A stretch of DNA of 64,000 nt from Bacillaceae bacterium SAS-127 (GTDB lineage: Bacteria > Bacillota > Bacilli > Bacillales > Domibacillaceae), in NCBI GenBank assembly GCA_002261155.1, contig NKXN01000074.1:20518-84517 (forward strand). The letters run 5' to 3'. The notes under the pieces were generated by a model. It searched no databases. It worked only from the letters and a program-made list of their open reading frames with translations, and was not told where the DNA came from. The first letter of the stretch is position 1. Each line of letters opens with the position of its first letter. The position numbers were made by a program, and so were the translations under genes. This document shows, one piece after another, positions 16,763-25,203 of the stretch.

Positions 16763-17419
16763 TTAATCTTTCAATAAGTGCACAAAAAGCAACAGTAGAA
16801 ACGAAAGACTAACCATACAAATCACCCACATCCAAGCCATTTCCATATTGCCAGAATCAATCGCAATGTAGATGGCTAACGGCGTGGTTTGCGTTTTTCC
16901 TGGGAGATTTCCGGCAAACATTAACGTCGCACCAAACTCTCCTAGCGCTCTAGTAAAACTTAAGATCCCACCCGAAATAATGGCTTTTAAAGCGAGTGGA
17001 ATCGAAATGAAAAATAGAATTTTCCACTCACTTGCTCCATCTACACGGGCAGCATCTTCTATGTCATGATCGACTGCTTCAAATCCAGTTTTAGCCGATT
17101 GGTACATGAGCGGAAACGCAACAACAGTTGAAGCAATGACAGCCGCCCACCAAGTAAACATAACAGGTTGGTGAAATAACCACTCGATCGCTTGTCCAAT
17201 GACGCTATTTTTTCCGAATACAATAATTAGTAAAAAACCGACGACAGTAGGTGGTAGTACTAAAGGCAACAGCAAAATTGTTTCCAAGATCACCTTACCT
17301 TTAAATGAGCGATTCGCCATCATCTTCCCTAATAAAATGCCAGTCACTAATACAATGAACCCTGAGACGACGGCAATTTCAACGGAAAGCTTGACTGGTG
17401 ACCAAAAATCGGTGGTCAT
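16763..17419 (-). CDS. modB: Molybdate ABC transporter permease
   Basis: 218 residues with about five membrane helices. The ModB/CysT-type coupling motif is DAARVDGASEWKILFFISIP, then FTRALGEFGATLMFAGNLPGKTQT, which is highly typical of ModB. It forms the channel for molybdate with ModA. The start is two to five bases after modA, with AAAGGGG inside the modA end. No modC ATPase follows, so the energising subunit must be encoded elsewhere, as with B. subtilis yvgL-yvgM. Confidence 0.92.
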   Translation of the reverse strand: MTTDFWSPVKLSVEIAVVSGFIVLVTGILLGKMMANRSFKGKVILETILLLPLVLPPTVVGFLLIIVFGKNSVIGQAIEWLFHQPVMFTWWAAVIASTVVAFPLMYQSAKTGFEAVDHDIEDAARVDGASEWKILFFISIPLALKAIISGGILSFTRALGEFGATLMFAGNLPGKTQTTPLAIYIAIDSGNMEMAWMWVICMVSLSFLLLLFVHLLKD

Positions 17420-17423
17420 TGAA

Positions 17424-18221
17424 TTAATTTACCCCTTTAAAACCATACTTTTCAAATGTTTCCATGGAGCTTGAGTTTTGCAGGTATTCGTAAAAGTTTT
17501 GTGCTTCTTTTTGATGAGCACTATCTTTAACAACTCCTACCGGATAAATAATCGGTGTATGTGTTTCTTCTTTAGCTGTAGCTGCGAGATCCACTTTTGT
17601 TGAAACCATCGCATCTGTTTTATAAACAATCCCTGCTTCTACATTTCCCGTTTCCACATATGTAAGCACTTGGCGAACATCTTTGGCGTAAACAATCTTC
17701 TGTTCAACGTCTTTCCACACCTGTAAGTTTTCTAACGATTCCTTTGCATACTTTCCGGCAGGTACGGATTCTGGTGTACCAATCGACAGCTTCTCTACTT
17801 CTTTCAAGTCTTCAAATGCTTGAATGTTATGATCTGTCTCTTTTGGAACGATTAATACTAATTCATTCGCAAGAAGATCTGTTCCTTTTTCCTTCTCAAT
17901 CATTCCTTCTTCCACTAATTGATCGAATTTATCCTCTGCTGCTGAGAAAAATAGATCGACTGGTGCGCCTTGAGAAATTTGTTGTTGCAAAGCACCTGAG
18001 CCGCCAAAGTTGTAAACAATCTTCACATTTGGATGTTCCTTTTCGTAAGCAGCCTTAATATCATTTAATGCATTTTGTAAACTAGCAGCAGCAGAAATCG
18101 TTAATTCGACTGATTCTTGCTTCGCGTTTTCTTCCGTTTTGCTTTCTTCCGGAGAAGAACATCCGGATACGATGCTAAACATGAGCATCATTAAAACGAT
18201 TACACCATAAAACTTTTTCAT
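17424..18221 (-). CDS. modA: Molybdate-binding lipoprotein
   Basis: 265 residues from ATG 18221. Lipobox VSGC near residue 20, then the ModA fold: LTISAAASLQNALNDIKAAY, FGGSGALQQQISQGAPVDLFFSA (oxyanion-binding Ser/Ala segments) and VETGNVEAGIVYKTDA. It captures molybdate or tungstate outside the membrane. The frame extends to 18248, but ATG 18221 has AGGAAGG nine bases upstream and leads straight into a lipoprotein signal. It is divergently arranged with the HTH/PBP-like regulator gene at 18362. Confidence 0.93.
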   Translation of the reverse strand: MKKFYGVIVLMMLMFSIVSGCSSPEESKTEENAKQESVELTISAAASLQNALNDIKAAYEKEHPNVKIVYNFGGSGALQQQISQGAPVDLFFSAAEDKFDQLVEEGMIEKEKGTDLLANELVLIVPKETDHNIQAFEDLKEVEKLSIGTPESVPAGKYAKESLENLQVWKDVEQKIVYAKDVRQVLTYVETGNVEAGIVYKTDAMVSTKVDLAATAKEETHTPIIYPVGVVKDSAHQKEAQNFYEYLQNSSSMETFEKYGFKGVN

Positions 18222-18361
18222 TTTTTTCTTCCTTCCTAAACTAATCATAATAAGACATAACTAATTATAATTATTTATAACGAAAAAGGAAAGACTTAAT
18301 AAAAATGATTTGTGACAAAGCACAGACGAATGAGATATGATAGAGGGATGGAGGGATGGAT

Positions 18362-19288
18362 ATGCCAAAAGAACTTTCCTATACAATTGAGGAAGTTGCA
18401 CAATTATTAAAGGTATCAAAATTGACAATATATGATCTAGTTAAAAAAGGAGAATTACCTGTATTTCGTGTCGGTAGACAAATGCGGATGGATGCGAACG
18501 ACTTGGAGATGTACATTAAAAAGCAGAAAACAGGATCCTATCCTAGTCCTGAGATGACGCCTCCTAAACCGCCAACGAAAGAGACTGCAGCAATTGTCAT
18601 TAGTGGACAAGACCTCGTGCTTGATTTATTAGGAAAATATATTGAAAAAAACTCGCATTATAAAACACTGCGCTCGAATACTGGAAGCTTCAACAGCTTG
18701 ATCTCGATGTACAATGGAGAATGCGATATCGTTAGTTTACATATGTTTGATGGAGATTCCGGTGAATATAACCTACCTTATGTGAAAAAGATATTAGTCA
18801 GCCACCCTTATATTTTATTAAATTTAGTTTCGCGAAAAGCCGGTCTTTACGTTCAAAAAGGAAACCCTTTAAACATCCAAACTTGGGCCGACTTGAATCA
18901 AGAACATGTGACAATCATCAATAGAGAAAAAGGATCAGGCGCAAGAATTCTGCTTGATGAACAGCTTCGCATCCATCAAATCTCTCCGTCAGAAATTAGA
19001 GGATATAATAAAGAGGAAACGAATCATCTCGGTATTGCTTCTGCCGTGGCAACAGGCGCGGCTGACGTTGGAGTAGGTATTGAAAAAGCGGCGAAAATCG
19101 TCGGGGTCGATTTTATACCATTGATTACTGAAGGGTATGATATCGTCATCTTAAAAACACCAGAAAATAAACTGCTTATTGATCAAGTGAAGGAGATACT
19201 CACTTCTACAGCTTTTCATGCAGAAATCCAATCACTTGGAGATTATGATCTTTCCCAAACAGGCTCGATCATTTATGAAACTTTCTAG
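18362..19288 (+). CDS. HTH / PBP-like molybdate-responsive regulator (YvgK-like)
   Basis: 308 residues. The N-terminal excisionase-type helix-turn-helix (YTIEEVAQLLKVSKLTIYDLV, about 5-50) is joined by a Pro-rich linker to a periplasmic-binding-protein-like domain (about 75-300) with NTGSFNSL, GDSGEYNLPYV, REKGSGARILLD and GAADVGVGIEKA. This architecture, beside modA/modB, is that of B. subtilis YvgK. It probably binds molybdate or a cofactor form and controls the divergent mod genes. GGAGGG suits ATG 18362 better than ATG 18356. Confidence 0.85.
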   Translation: MPKELSYTIEEVAQLLKVSKLTIYDLVKKGELPVFRVGRQMRMDANDLEMYIKKQKTGSYPSPEMTPPKPPTKETAAIVISGQDLVLDLLGKYIEKNSHYKTLRSNTGSFNSLISMYNGECDIVSLHMFDGDSGEYNLPYVKKILVSHPYILLNLVSRKAGLYVQKGNPLNIQTWADLNQEHVTIINREKGSGARILLDEQLRIHQISPSEIRGYNKEETNHLGIASAVATGAADVGVGIEKAAKIVGVDFIPLITEGYDIVILKTPENKLLIDQVKEILTSTAFHAEIQSLGDYDLSQTGSIIYETF

Positions 19289-19293
19289 ACTCA

Positions 19294-19332
19294 TAATAAA
19301 AACGCCCTTCTGATGGAGGACGTTTTTATTAT
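19294..19332. terminator. Bidirectional terminator
   Basis: AATAAAAACG and CGTTTTTATT enclose a loop with CCTTC/GGAGG pairing, between two convergent genes. Confidence 0.85.
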
Positions 19333-19334
19333 TA

Positions 19335-19817
19335 TTAAATGATCACTTCAATGACAAACCAAGTAATCATGATTCCTTGAATTAACGCTTTTGCGAGGGT
19401 GCCACTTAAAAAGCCGACAAATGTCGCATACCCTACAAAGAATGCTTGTTTAACATCCTTTAAAATGATGAGTTCCGTCACAAGTACAGCTACAAACGGA
19501 ACGATTAAAATGCCAAAAGGCGGTATAACAAATGATCCAACAATAACGGCGACGGCTGCGACTCCTTCTCCCCATTTGGATCCCCCATATTTTTTGACAA
19601 AATAACTGTTGGCCAGCATATCCGCCACGAATATTAGCGCTGTAAATACCGCCATCGCAATCCAAAACAAGATGGATAACTCTTGATTGCTGATCCCGAA
19701 ATGATAGAGAAGGAATCCTCCCCATATGACTAAAACGGATGGAATGATCGGGAAAATCAAACCAACAAAGCTTGCGATAAATAAGACGACAATGCCGATC
19801 CAAATAGCGATAGACAT
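19335..19817 (-). CDS. DUF456 family membrane protein
   Basis: 160 residues with five to six hydrophobic helices and the DUF456 pattern LIFPIIPSVLVIWGGFLLY near the N-terminus and GSFVIPPFGILIVPFVAV in the middle. Small integral membrane protein of unknown function (YqgC-like). The ATG at 19817 has AAAGGAGC six bases upstream; the longer frame from 19850 is not used. The gene stands alone. Confidence 0.82.
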   Translation of the reverse strand: MSIAIWIGIVVLFIASFVGLIFPIIPSVLVIWGGFLLYHFGISNQELSILFWIAMAVFTALIFVADMLANSYFVKKYGGSKWGEGVAAVAVIVGSFVIPPFGILIVPFVAVLVTELIILKDVKQAFFVGYATFVGFLSGTLAKALIQGIMITWFVIEVII

Positions 19818-19938
19818 AAAGTTGCTCCTTTCTATTTCATCATAGAACACATTTGATGACTAATTCTATCTGTATATACGGATGGACATCCATAATGGTT
19901 CCCATTAAAATTAAAAAATAAAGTATTAAGGAGATTTA

Positions 19939-20250
19939 ATGATGAATCAAAAAGAATTAGAAAAACAAATCATAGAAAATTACCAACGTGACGAGCACAT
20001 GATGATCTTAGTATTTGCTCAGTGGTGTATAAATCATGACCTTAACCCAGAAGAGTTATATGGGCGTGCCTATCCACAACAAATGGCTAATCCAGCCTTA
20101 CAACAAGCTATCGATTTAACAGTATCAAAAGAAGAAGCCGGCGACATTCACGATGACACTTTACTAAATGTTCTTTCATTATTCGGCAATGAGGAGCTCG
20201 CGTTTATTGTCACTGAGGAAATCGCTGCTCGACAAAAAAACAAGATCTAA
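19939..20250 (+). CDS. Conserved hypothetical protein, 103 aa
   Basis: A hydrophilic, probably helical protein beginning MMNQKELEKQIIENYQRDE. It contains AQWCINHDLNPEELYGRAYP and ends QKNKI. AAGGAG lies four bases before the first ATG. It looks like the short cytosolic proteins found in many Bacillus genomes without known function. A hairpin follows the stop. Not recognised beyond that. Confidence 0.65.
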   Translation: MMNQKELEKQIIENYQRDEHMMILVFAQWCINHDLNPEELYGRAYPQQMANPALQQAIDLTVSKEEAGDIHDDTLLNVLSLFGNEELAFIVTEEIAARQKNKI

Positions 20251-20258
20251 AATATAGC

Positions 20259-20296
20259 GGCTGTCTCATAAAGAGGTGGTTTCTTTTGAGACAGCC
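20259..20296. terminator. Hairpin with GGCTGTCTCA arms
   Basis: GGCTGTCTCA and TGAGACAGCC are perfect 10-base arms around an 18-base loop between convergent genes. There is no T-run in either direction, so it is either a weak terminator or a miniature mobile-element remnant; such arms resemble some insertion-sequence ends. Confidence 0.5.
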
Positions 20297-20307
20297 TACT
20301 CATTGAA

Positions 20308-22872
20308 TTACCGTCTACCCCAATATTGTTCTTGTCGGCTTTGATGACATGAGTCGCAGATTGGAAATCTGAAATCTGCCGGCAATCTTCTTTGACATTT
20401 CCGACATGTTTTATGAATATGTTTTACTTCTGTTTGTAGCTTCTCATGCACCTGCTCGCTAATCTCTTCTCGCATCCGCTCCCAATAAATCGCTTCTGTT
20501 GGCTTATTCAATTTGTATAAAAACAGTAAATGCAGACCAATCGCTTTATAAGCAAGCTCCAATTCTTCTAAGCTGTTCGTTGTCCATTTCGGCTCAGGAA
20601 GTTCCGCTCCTTCCACAATCGCCTTCATCGTCATCAGCCATTGCTTCGTTAAACCGGCGTCCTTCGTTGAAAATGGCAAATGCAAGAAGCTATATAGATC
20701 CGACATGGAAAGCCTCGCTTCAATATTACTACCAGCCACTAATGAATATAGTTCTTTTTCCTGTGTCAATGCCGATTTTTTCGTTCCTTTTGGGCTTTTG
20801 AATTTTTCCCATAGTTCAAAAAAAGTGCCTAAATGGCGATCATGCATTTGAAATCGATCAAACACGCTCGGTGTCGGGGCAATCGCAAACGAACTAACAG
20901 GAGTATCCTGTTTTTCTAAAAGACTCGTCATTTTTTTAATATCCGAAGTAAAAGCCACTTTTCCGACAGGATACATTCCTTTACGCCCCGCCCGACCAGC
21001 AATTTGCTTCACTTCTTGCGACGTTAACCTTCTTCTTCTCGTCCCATCAAATTTTTCATTTTTTAAAAAGACGATGCGGCGAATCGGTAAGTTGACACCC
21101 ATTCCAATCGCATCCGTAGACACGATCACATTCGTTTTTCCATCGATAAACTGCTGCATTTGCTTCTTTCTCGTTTCCGGCGGCATACTTCCATAAATCA
21201 TACTAACCGCATGTTTATTTCTTTTCAGACTCGCTGCTGTTTCTAACACTTCTCTTCGTGAAAAACAAACGAGAGCATCACCAGGCTCCGCCTTAGAAAG
21301 CTTAAATGGCTTGGATTCCACTTGAAGCGGAAGCTCGCGCTCGTATTCAATCAGTTCATACTCACTCTCTCCTAAAAGCTGAATGAGCATCTCTTTAATA
21401 TTTTTACTACCAATAATATGTACTTCTTTCGCGTTCGCTTTCGTAATCGCTTTATACCAAGAAAACCCGCGATCTTTATCCGCCAACATTTGCGCTTCAT
21501 CGATGACGATTAATTCATAAACGTCTTTTTCATGAAACATTTCGACTGTACAAGAAGCATGACGGGCAGAAGGTGGACTTTTTTCCTCTTCACCTGTTTT
21601 CAAAGAACAAGGAATTCCATCCTTATTTAATTTATCGTACACTTCTAGAGCTAGCAAACGAAGCGGAGCCAAATAAAGACCACTATTCGCTTGTTTCATC
21701 CTTTGCAATGCCTGGTGTGTTTTTCCTGTATTTGTCTCACCGATATGTAGCACATATCGTACATTTCTCTCGACGGAAGGCTGATATTCTTGGCCAAATA
21801 ATTCTGACAGCAACCGCTCTTCTTCTGCTTTTTTCCGCTCGATTTCAGCCCGTTCGAATGCCTCTCGCTCTTCTCTTTCTTGGACATGTCGTTCGTATAT
21901 TTTTTGATGAATGTGCTCATCAAATGGTAGATCCACGATACTTAACAAATCCGCCACATACTCTTCTAATAGTCGATCAAAAACGAGCGTTCCACTATCG
22001 ACTAACGGATGATCATAATACTCTAGTAACGCTTCTTCTGTTAGCGGTTGTTGAAATACCTTTTCATATTCTGCTTTGATGGAAACCGGGAGTTGATCTA
22101 TCAGCACCTCTAACGTACGCTCAATCCACTCCTGTTCAAAAAATTCAATGTAGCGGTCATTATATGTTTCGTATTCAACTTCCTCTCTTCCCCAATCGAA
22201 TGTTCGTTGAAACTTACCCGTACATTCATACGAAAATTCTCCTAAGCTTGAATACTTTTCTGAATCAAAATGACCATCGTCCACTAACTCATATTCAAAA
22301 GGATAGATCTCCACAAGGTTGTATTTTGTTTCTTGCAAATCTTTAGCCAGCTGCTTAGCGAATAGATGTCGAAAGCTTACATATAAATAACCTTCCTGTT
22401 CGTCTAAAACACGTTCGACGATGGGCTCCATTTGTTGAAGTAGTTCTTGTTGTTTTCTTTGCTTATGCAGCTCTTGTTCGTATTTTAAATAGTCGATTCT
22501 TGCTTTGTCATATGTATCAGACCACGTAAGTTCATTTTGAAATTTATGTTGTAACCAGTTGATGACATCAAAAGGTTGGTAGCTTCTAATTTCCGTACGA
22601 AATAGTTGATTGACTAATTTTCGATTCCCTTCTTCGACACGGATTCCTTTTTCAGTTAAATACTTTCTTTTTTCTTTCCTCGAAAGCTCGTTTGATGCTT
22701 TGTTGACCCAGACATTAAGCCAAATTTGCTCGGTAAACTCTCCTCTTTCTAACAAATATTGTTCAAAGGTTGGCATTGTCTCTTGTCTACCGAGGTAACG
22801 GCTAACATCTTGACGAACTTTCCTTTTCGTTAACTTTACAGCTTTTTCATATGTTTCGACCCATTTAGTCAT
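20308..22872 (-). CDS. Suv3-like DEAD/DEAH-box RNA helicase
   Basis: 854 residues. A long N-terminal region (about 1-370) is rich in charged coiled coil (QEREEREAFERAEIERKK), then comes the helicase core: motif I GETNTGKTHQAL (about 378), motif II VIDEAQML (DEAQ), motif III-like GSKN, motif V GMGVNLPIRRIVF and motif VI QIAGRAGRKG. The C-terminus carries a four-cysteine zinc site (CRKCQRRLP...CDSC). The core matches the Suv3/SUPV3L1 group of NTP-dependent RNA helicases, which act in RNA turnover. The bacterial version here has no known partner in the window. AAAGGAG precedes ATG 22872. Confidence 0.82.
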   Translation of the reverse strand: MTKWVETYEKAVKLTKRKVRQDVSRYLGRQETMPTFEQYLLERGEFTEQIWLNVWVNKASNELSRKEKRKYLTEKGIRVEEGNRKLVNQLFRTEIRSYQPFDVINWLQHKFQNELTWSDTYDKARIDYLKYEQELHKQRKQQELLQQMEPIVERVLDEQEGYLYVSFRHLFAKQLAKDLQETKYNLVEIYPFEYELVDDGHFDSEKYSSLGEFSYECTGKFQRTFDWGREEVEYETYNDRYIEFFEQEWIERTLEVLIDQLPVSIKAEYEKVFQQPLTEEALLEYYDHPLVDSGTLVFDRLLEEYVADLLSIVDLPFDEHIHQKIYERHVQEREEREAFERAEIERKKAEEERLLSELFGQEYQPSVERNVRYVLHIGETNTGKTHQALQRMKQANSGLYLAPLRLLALEVYDKLNKDGIPCSLKTGEEEKSPPSARHASCTVEMFHEKDVYELIVIDEAQMLADKDRGFSWYKAITKANAKEVHIIGSKNIKEMLIQLLGESEYELIEYERELPLQVESKPFKLSKAEPGDALVCFSRREVLETAASLKRNKHAVSMIYGSMPPETRKKQMQQFIDGKTNVIVSTDAIGMGVNLPIRRIVFLKNEKFDGTRRRRLTSQEVKQIAGRAGRKGMYPVGKVAFTSDIKKMTSLLEKQDTPVSSFAIAPTPSVFDRFQMHDRHLGTFFELWEKFKSPKGTKKSALTQEKELYSLVAGSNIEARLSMSDLYSFLHLPFSTKDAGLTKQWLMTMKAIVEGAELPEPKWTTNSLEELELAYKAIGLHLLFLYKLNKPTEAIYWERMREEISEQVHEKLQTEVKHIHKTCRKCQRRLPADFRFPICDSCHQSRQEQYWGRR

Positions 22873-22967
22873 TTTTTATCTCCTTTTTTACCTTGTCAAA
22901 TTTCTCATTGAAGTAACTTCAACAAAAAGAGCGTCAATCCATCTCAGATCAACACCCCAACACGCAA

Positions 22968-23675
22968 CTAACACCTTACATATTTACGTTTGAAACCAAG
23001 TCTCCCTCTATCTATTTCTTTTTGAATACTTTCGTAAGCATTGAGGAAAGTGCTTTTTTTCTTGTCCCGTTTGACTTCTACTGTACCTACTGTCTTGACG
23101 GTCTCAATTGCCTTTTCATGTAGTGGCAAATATGAAATCCCCACGGTATATAGAAAATTATTCATAGCGGATTTTGTTCGTTCTGGTGAATCATGAATCG
23201 TATTTTTCACCATATCAAGCATATCGGAAATTTTGCTTTCGGAGAATTCGTGATCTTTGCGATTCCCTAAAAGCCAGCAGTAGCAACTCCAGCCCGCTGA
23301 CATTCTCAGTTCTTCACCGCTTGCTATCCATTTATCAGCAACATCTTGTGCAATATCTGACTCGGATAAAGTGACTGCCACCACGTAATCAGACAGCATA
23401 TAAAAATACGCTCCATCCATCCAACGATCAAAATCCGGTTCAGTCATCACTGTTGGGTCTGCAATAATGCCTGCAAAGTACATGGCATCATAATTACCTG
23501 TGGCATAAAGTTCTTCCGCTAGACGTTGATCTCTTTTGATTTTCTTTGCAATTGGTTTCATAGCGCCTGTAGCTACACCGAAAACCGGCTCGTGCGCACC
23601 GTTTGATATATACATTTTTTTAGATCGTTCTTTACCAAGGACTTCAAGCTCCTGCATAACTGTTTCGACATCCAT
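22968..23675 (-). CDS. DNA alkylation repair protein (AlkD-like)
   Basis: 235 residues, all-helical HEAT-like repeats. Typical AlkD stretches are GAHEPVFGVATGAMKPIAKKI at the N-terminus, DPTVMTEPDFDRWM, and SAGWSCYCWLLGNRKDHEFS. AlkD glycosylases remove positively charged alkylated bases (3-methyladenine, 7-methylguanine). This branch is the shorter, more divergent type, so activity is likely but not certain. AGGGAG precedes ATG 23675; the gene appears monocistronic. Confidence 0.75.
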   Translation of the reverse strand: MDVETVMQELEVLGKERSKKMYISNGAHEPVFGVATGAMKPIAKKIKRDQRLAEELYATGNYDAMYFAGIIADPTVMTEPDFDRWMDGAYFYMLSDYVVAVTLSESDIAQDVADKWIASGEELRMSAGWSCYCWLLGNRKDHEFSESKISDMLDMVKNTIHDSPERTKSAMNNFLYTVGISYLPLHEKAIETVKTVGTVEVKRDKKKSTFLNAYESIQKEIDRGRLGFKRKYVRC

Positions 23676-23903
23676 CAGTGTTCACTCCCTTCCTTATTAT
23701 ATCAACCAACTTATTTATATTCTTGATCAAGTCTCTCACACTTCTCGATTTTACCATTAATTTTATTCAATCGTTCTACTAATTACTTTAAATACATACT
23801 ATAACAAACCTAGTCCGATTGTTGAATCATATGGCTGACGTTTCTTTAAGAACTACGAAAACAACTTGATTGTTACTTAACACCTTTTTATAGAAATTGC
23901 AAA

Positions 23904-23936
23904 AGACGCCCCTTTCACTTACAGAGGCGTCTCACT
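23904..23936 (-). terminator. Terminator of the SDR gene
   Basis: GAGACGCCTCT and AGGGGCGTCTTTT (minus strand) pair around GTAAGTGAA. The rest of 23676-23944 shows nothing I can name. Confidence 0.8.
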
Positions 23937-23944
23937 TCTTATAG

Positions 23945-25030
23945 TTACTGGCTTACTAACACTTGATCTATTTTCTTGTCATTCCGCTTTTGAAAACCGT
24001 GAATGATGCGTAAAAGCATGTCTTTGTCCATACGAAGATGCTCTTCTTTGCCTTGCTGTAGCAACTCTTTCGTATGGCCGTCATGGAAAACAATCGAACG
24101 ATTTAAATAATCTTTAAATACTTCTAACGGCTCATTCATTTTTTGCTCCCGGCTTGACAAGTTGTCCTTTTGTTCGTACGGAGTGATTTCAACCGAATAA
24201 AAGTCAAAGGCTTCTTTGACCGTTTCTAACACTTCCTTATTTGTCGGCGGTGCAGGGTTCGTAATATTGTAGATCGTATTGCTTTTTCCGTAAACTAAAC
24301 CTAATGCCAATACTTTCGTAACATAGTCAACAGGCACAATGTTTGAAACAGCGTCCTTTTCCATTAACAAATGGAAGATTTCTTGTTCCTGATCTGGCTT
24401 TCTTTTCGCTTTTTTCTTTAATAATTCAATCGTGCGTAAAATGCCATAAAGACCAAATGTCGTGTCAGCTTCCCCTGTCTCTGAATCACCAATGATGATT
24501 GCCGGACGCATAATCATCACATCGAAACGATCACTAGCCGACATAACTAAATGCTCGGCATGGCACTTGCTTTCTTCATAAGAATTAATAAACGTCGATT
24601 GAAGAGGGTAAAGACATTCGCTTCCTTCTGTTCGCTTTCCTAATGTGTAGGCCGTGCTAACATGGAAGAATGTTTTCGTCTGAACGAGTTCAGCAAAATC
24701 CAGTACTCGCTTCGTTCCCTCTACGTTCATCTCAAAGGACGCCTCGCGATCATTTTCATCAAAAGAAAGAAGAGCAGCTGTATGATACACCGCATCGATT
24801 TGTCCGATCAATGATTGTAGCTTGGATGTTTCGATCCCTAAAAGCGCTTTCGTCAATTCTCCTTCTACTGGATGTACATTTGCTTGATGTTCGACTTTTA
24901 ATGTTTGCACGAGTGCATCAAACTTCTTTACATTTCGTACTAAAGCATAAATGTGATGACCTTGTTCTACTAATCTTTTAATTAAATTAGAACCGAGAAA
25001 ACCCGTTCCACCTGTAATAAAAATATTCAA
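23945..25030 (-). CDS. Extended SDR / thioester-reductase-like NAD(P) protein
   Basis: 361 residues. The Rossmann dinucleotide motif FITGGTGFLGSNLIKRL is at the N-terminus, the catalytic region YEESKCHAEHLV supplies the SDR Tyr-x-x-x-Lys as YEESK (about 155), and there is a downstream PVDYVTKVLALG segment of the NAD_binding_4 (male-sterility/reductase) group. Such proteins reduce fatty acyl or carboxyl thioesters or act as epimerases; the substrate is unknown. The frame reaches a GTG at 25048, but AAAGGA nine bases before TTG 25030 makes that TTG the likelier start, directly before NIFITGG. Confidence 0.78.
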   Translation of the reverse strand: MNIFITGGTGFLGSNLIKRLVEQGHHIYALVRNVKKFDALVQTLKVEHQANVHPVEGELTKALLGIETSKLQSLIGQIDAVYHTAALLSFDENDREASFEMNVEGTKRVLDFAELVQTKTFFHVSTAYTLGKRTEGSECLYPLQSTFINSYEESKCHAEHLVMSASDRFDVMIMRPAIIIGDSETGEADTTFGLYGILRTIELLKKKAKRKPDQEQEIFHLLMEKDAVSNIVPVDYVTKVLALGLVYGKSNTIYNITNPAPPTNKEVLETVKEAFDFYSVEITPYEQKDNLSSREQKMNEPLEVFKDYLNRSIVFHDGHTKELLQQGKEEHLRMDKDMLLRIIHGFQKRNDKKIDQVLVSQ

Positions 25031-25203
25031 ACGTCCTCTTCCTTTCACTAATTCAAACTTCTATAAAGAGAATGAGTAGAGCATTCATCTCATCCTGTAC
25101 GTTGTTTCTACTATGGGAATGCTTAAAATTCGCCACTCCTCAGTATAGCATAGTTTAACATGAATGATAGGAATATGTTTCGTTCAAATTAATGAAGGAT
25201 TAT

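Noticed and set aside
16763..18221. A missing modC taken as evidence of a deletion
   Set aside because: The modA-modB pair is followed by a normal terminator and the same ATPase-less arrangement exists in Bacillus.
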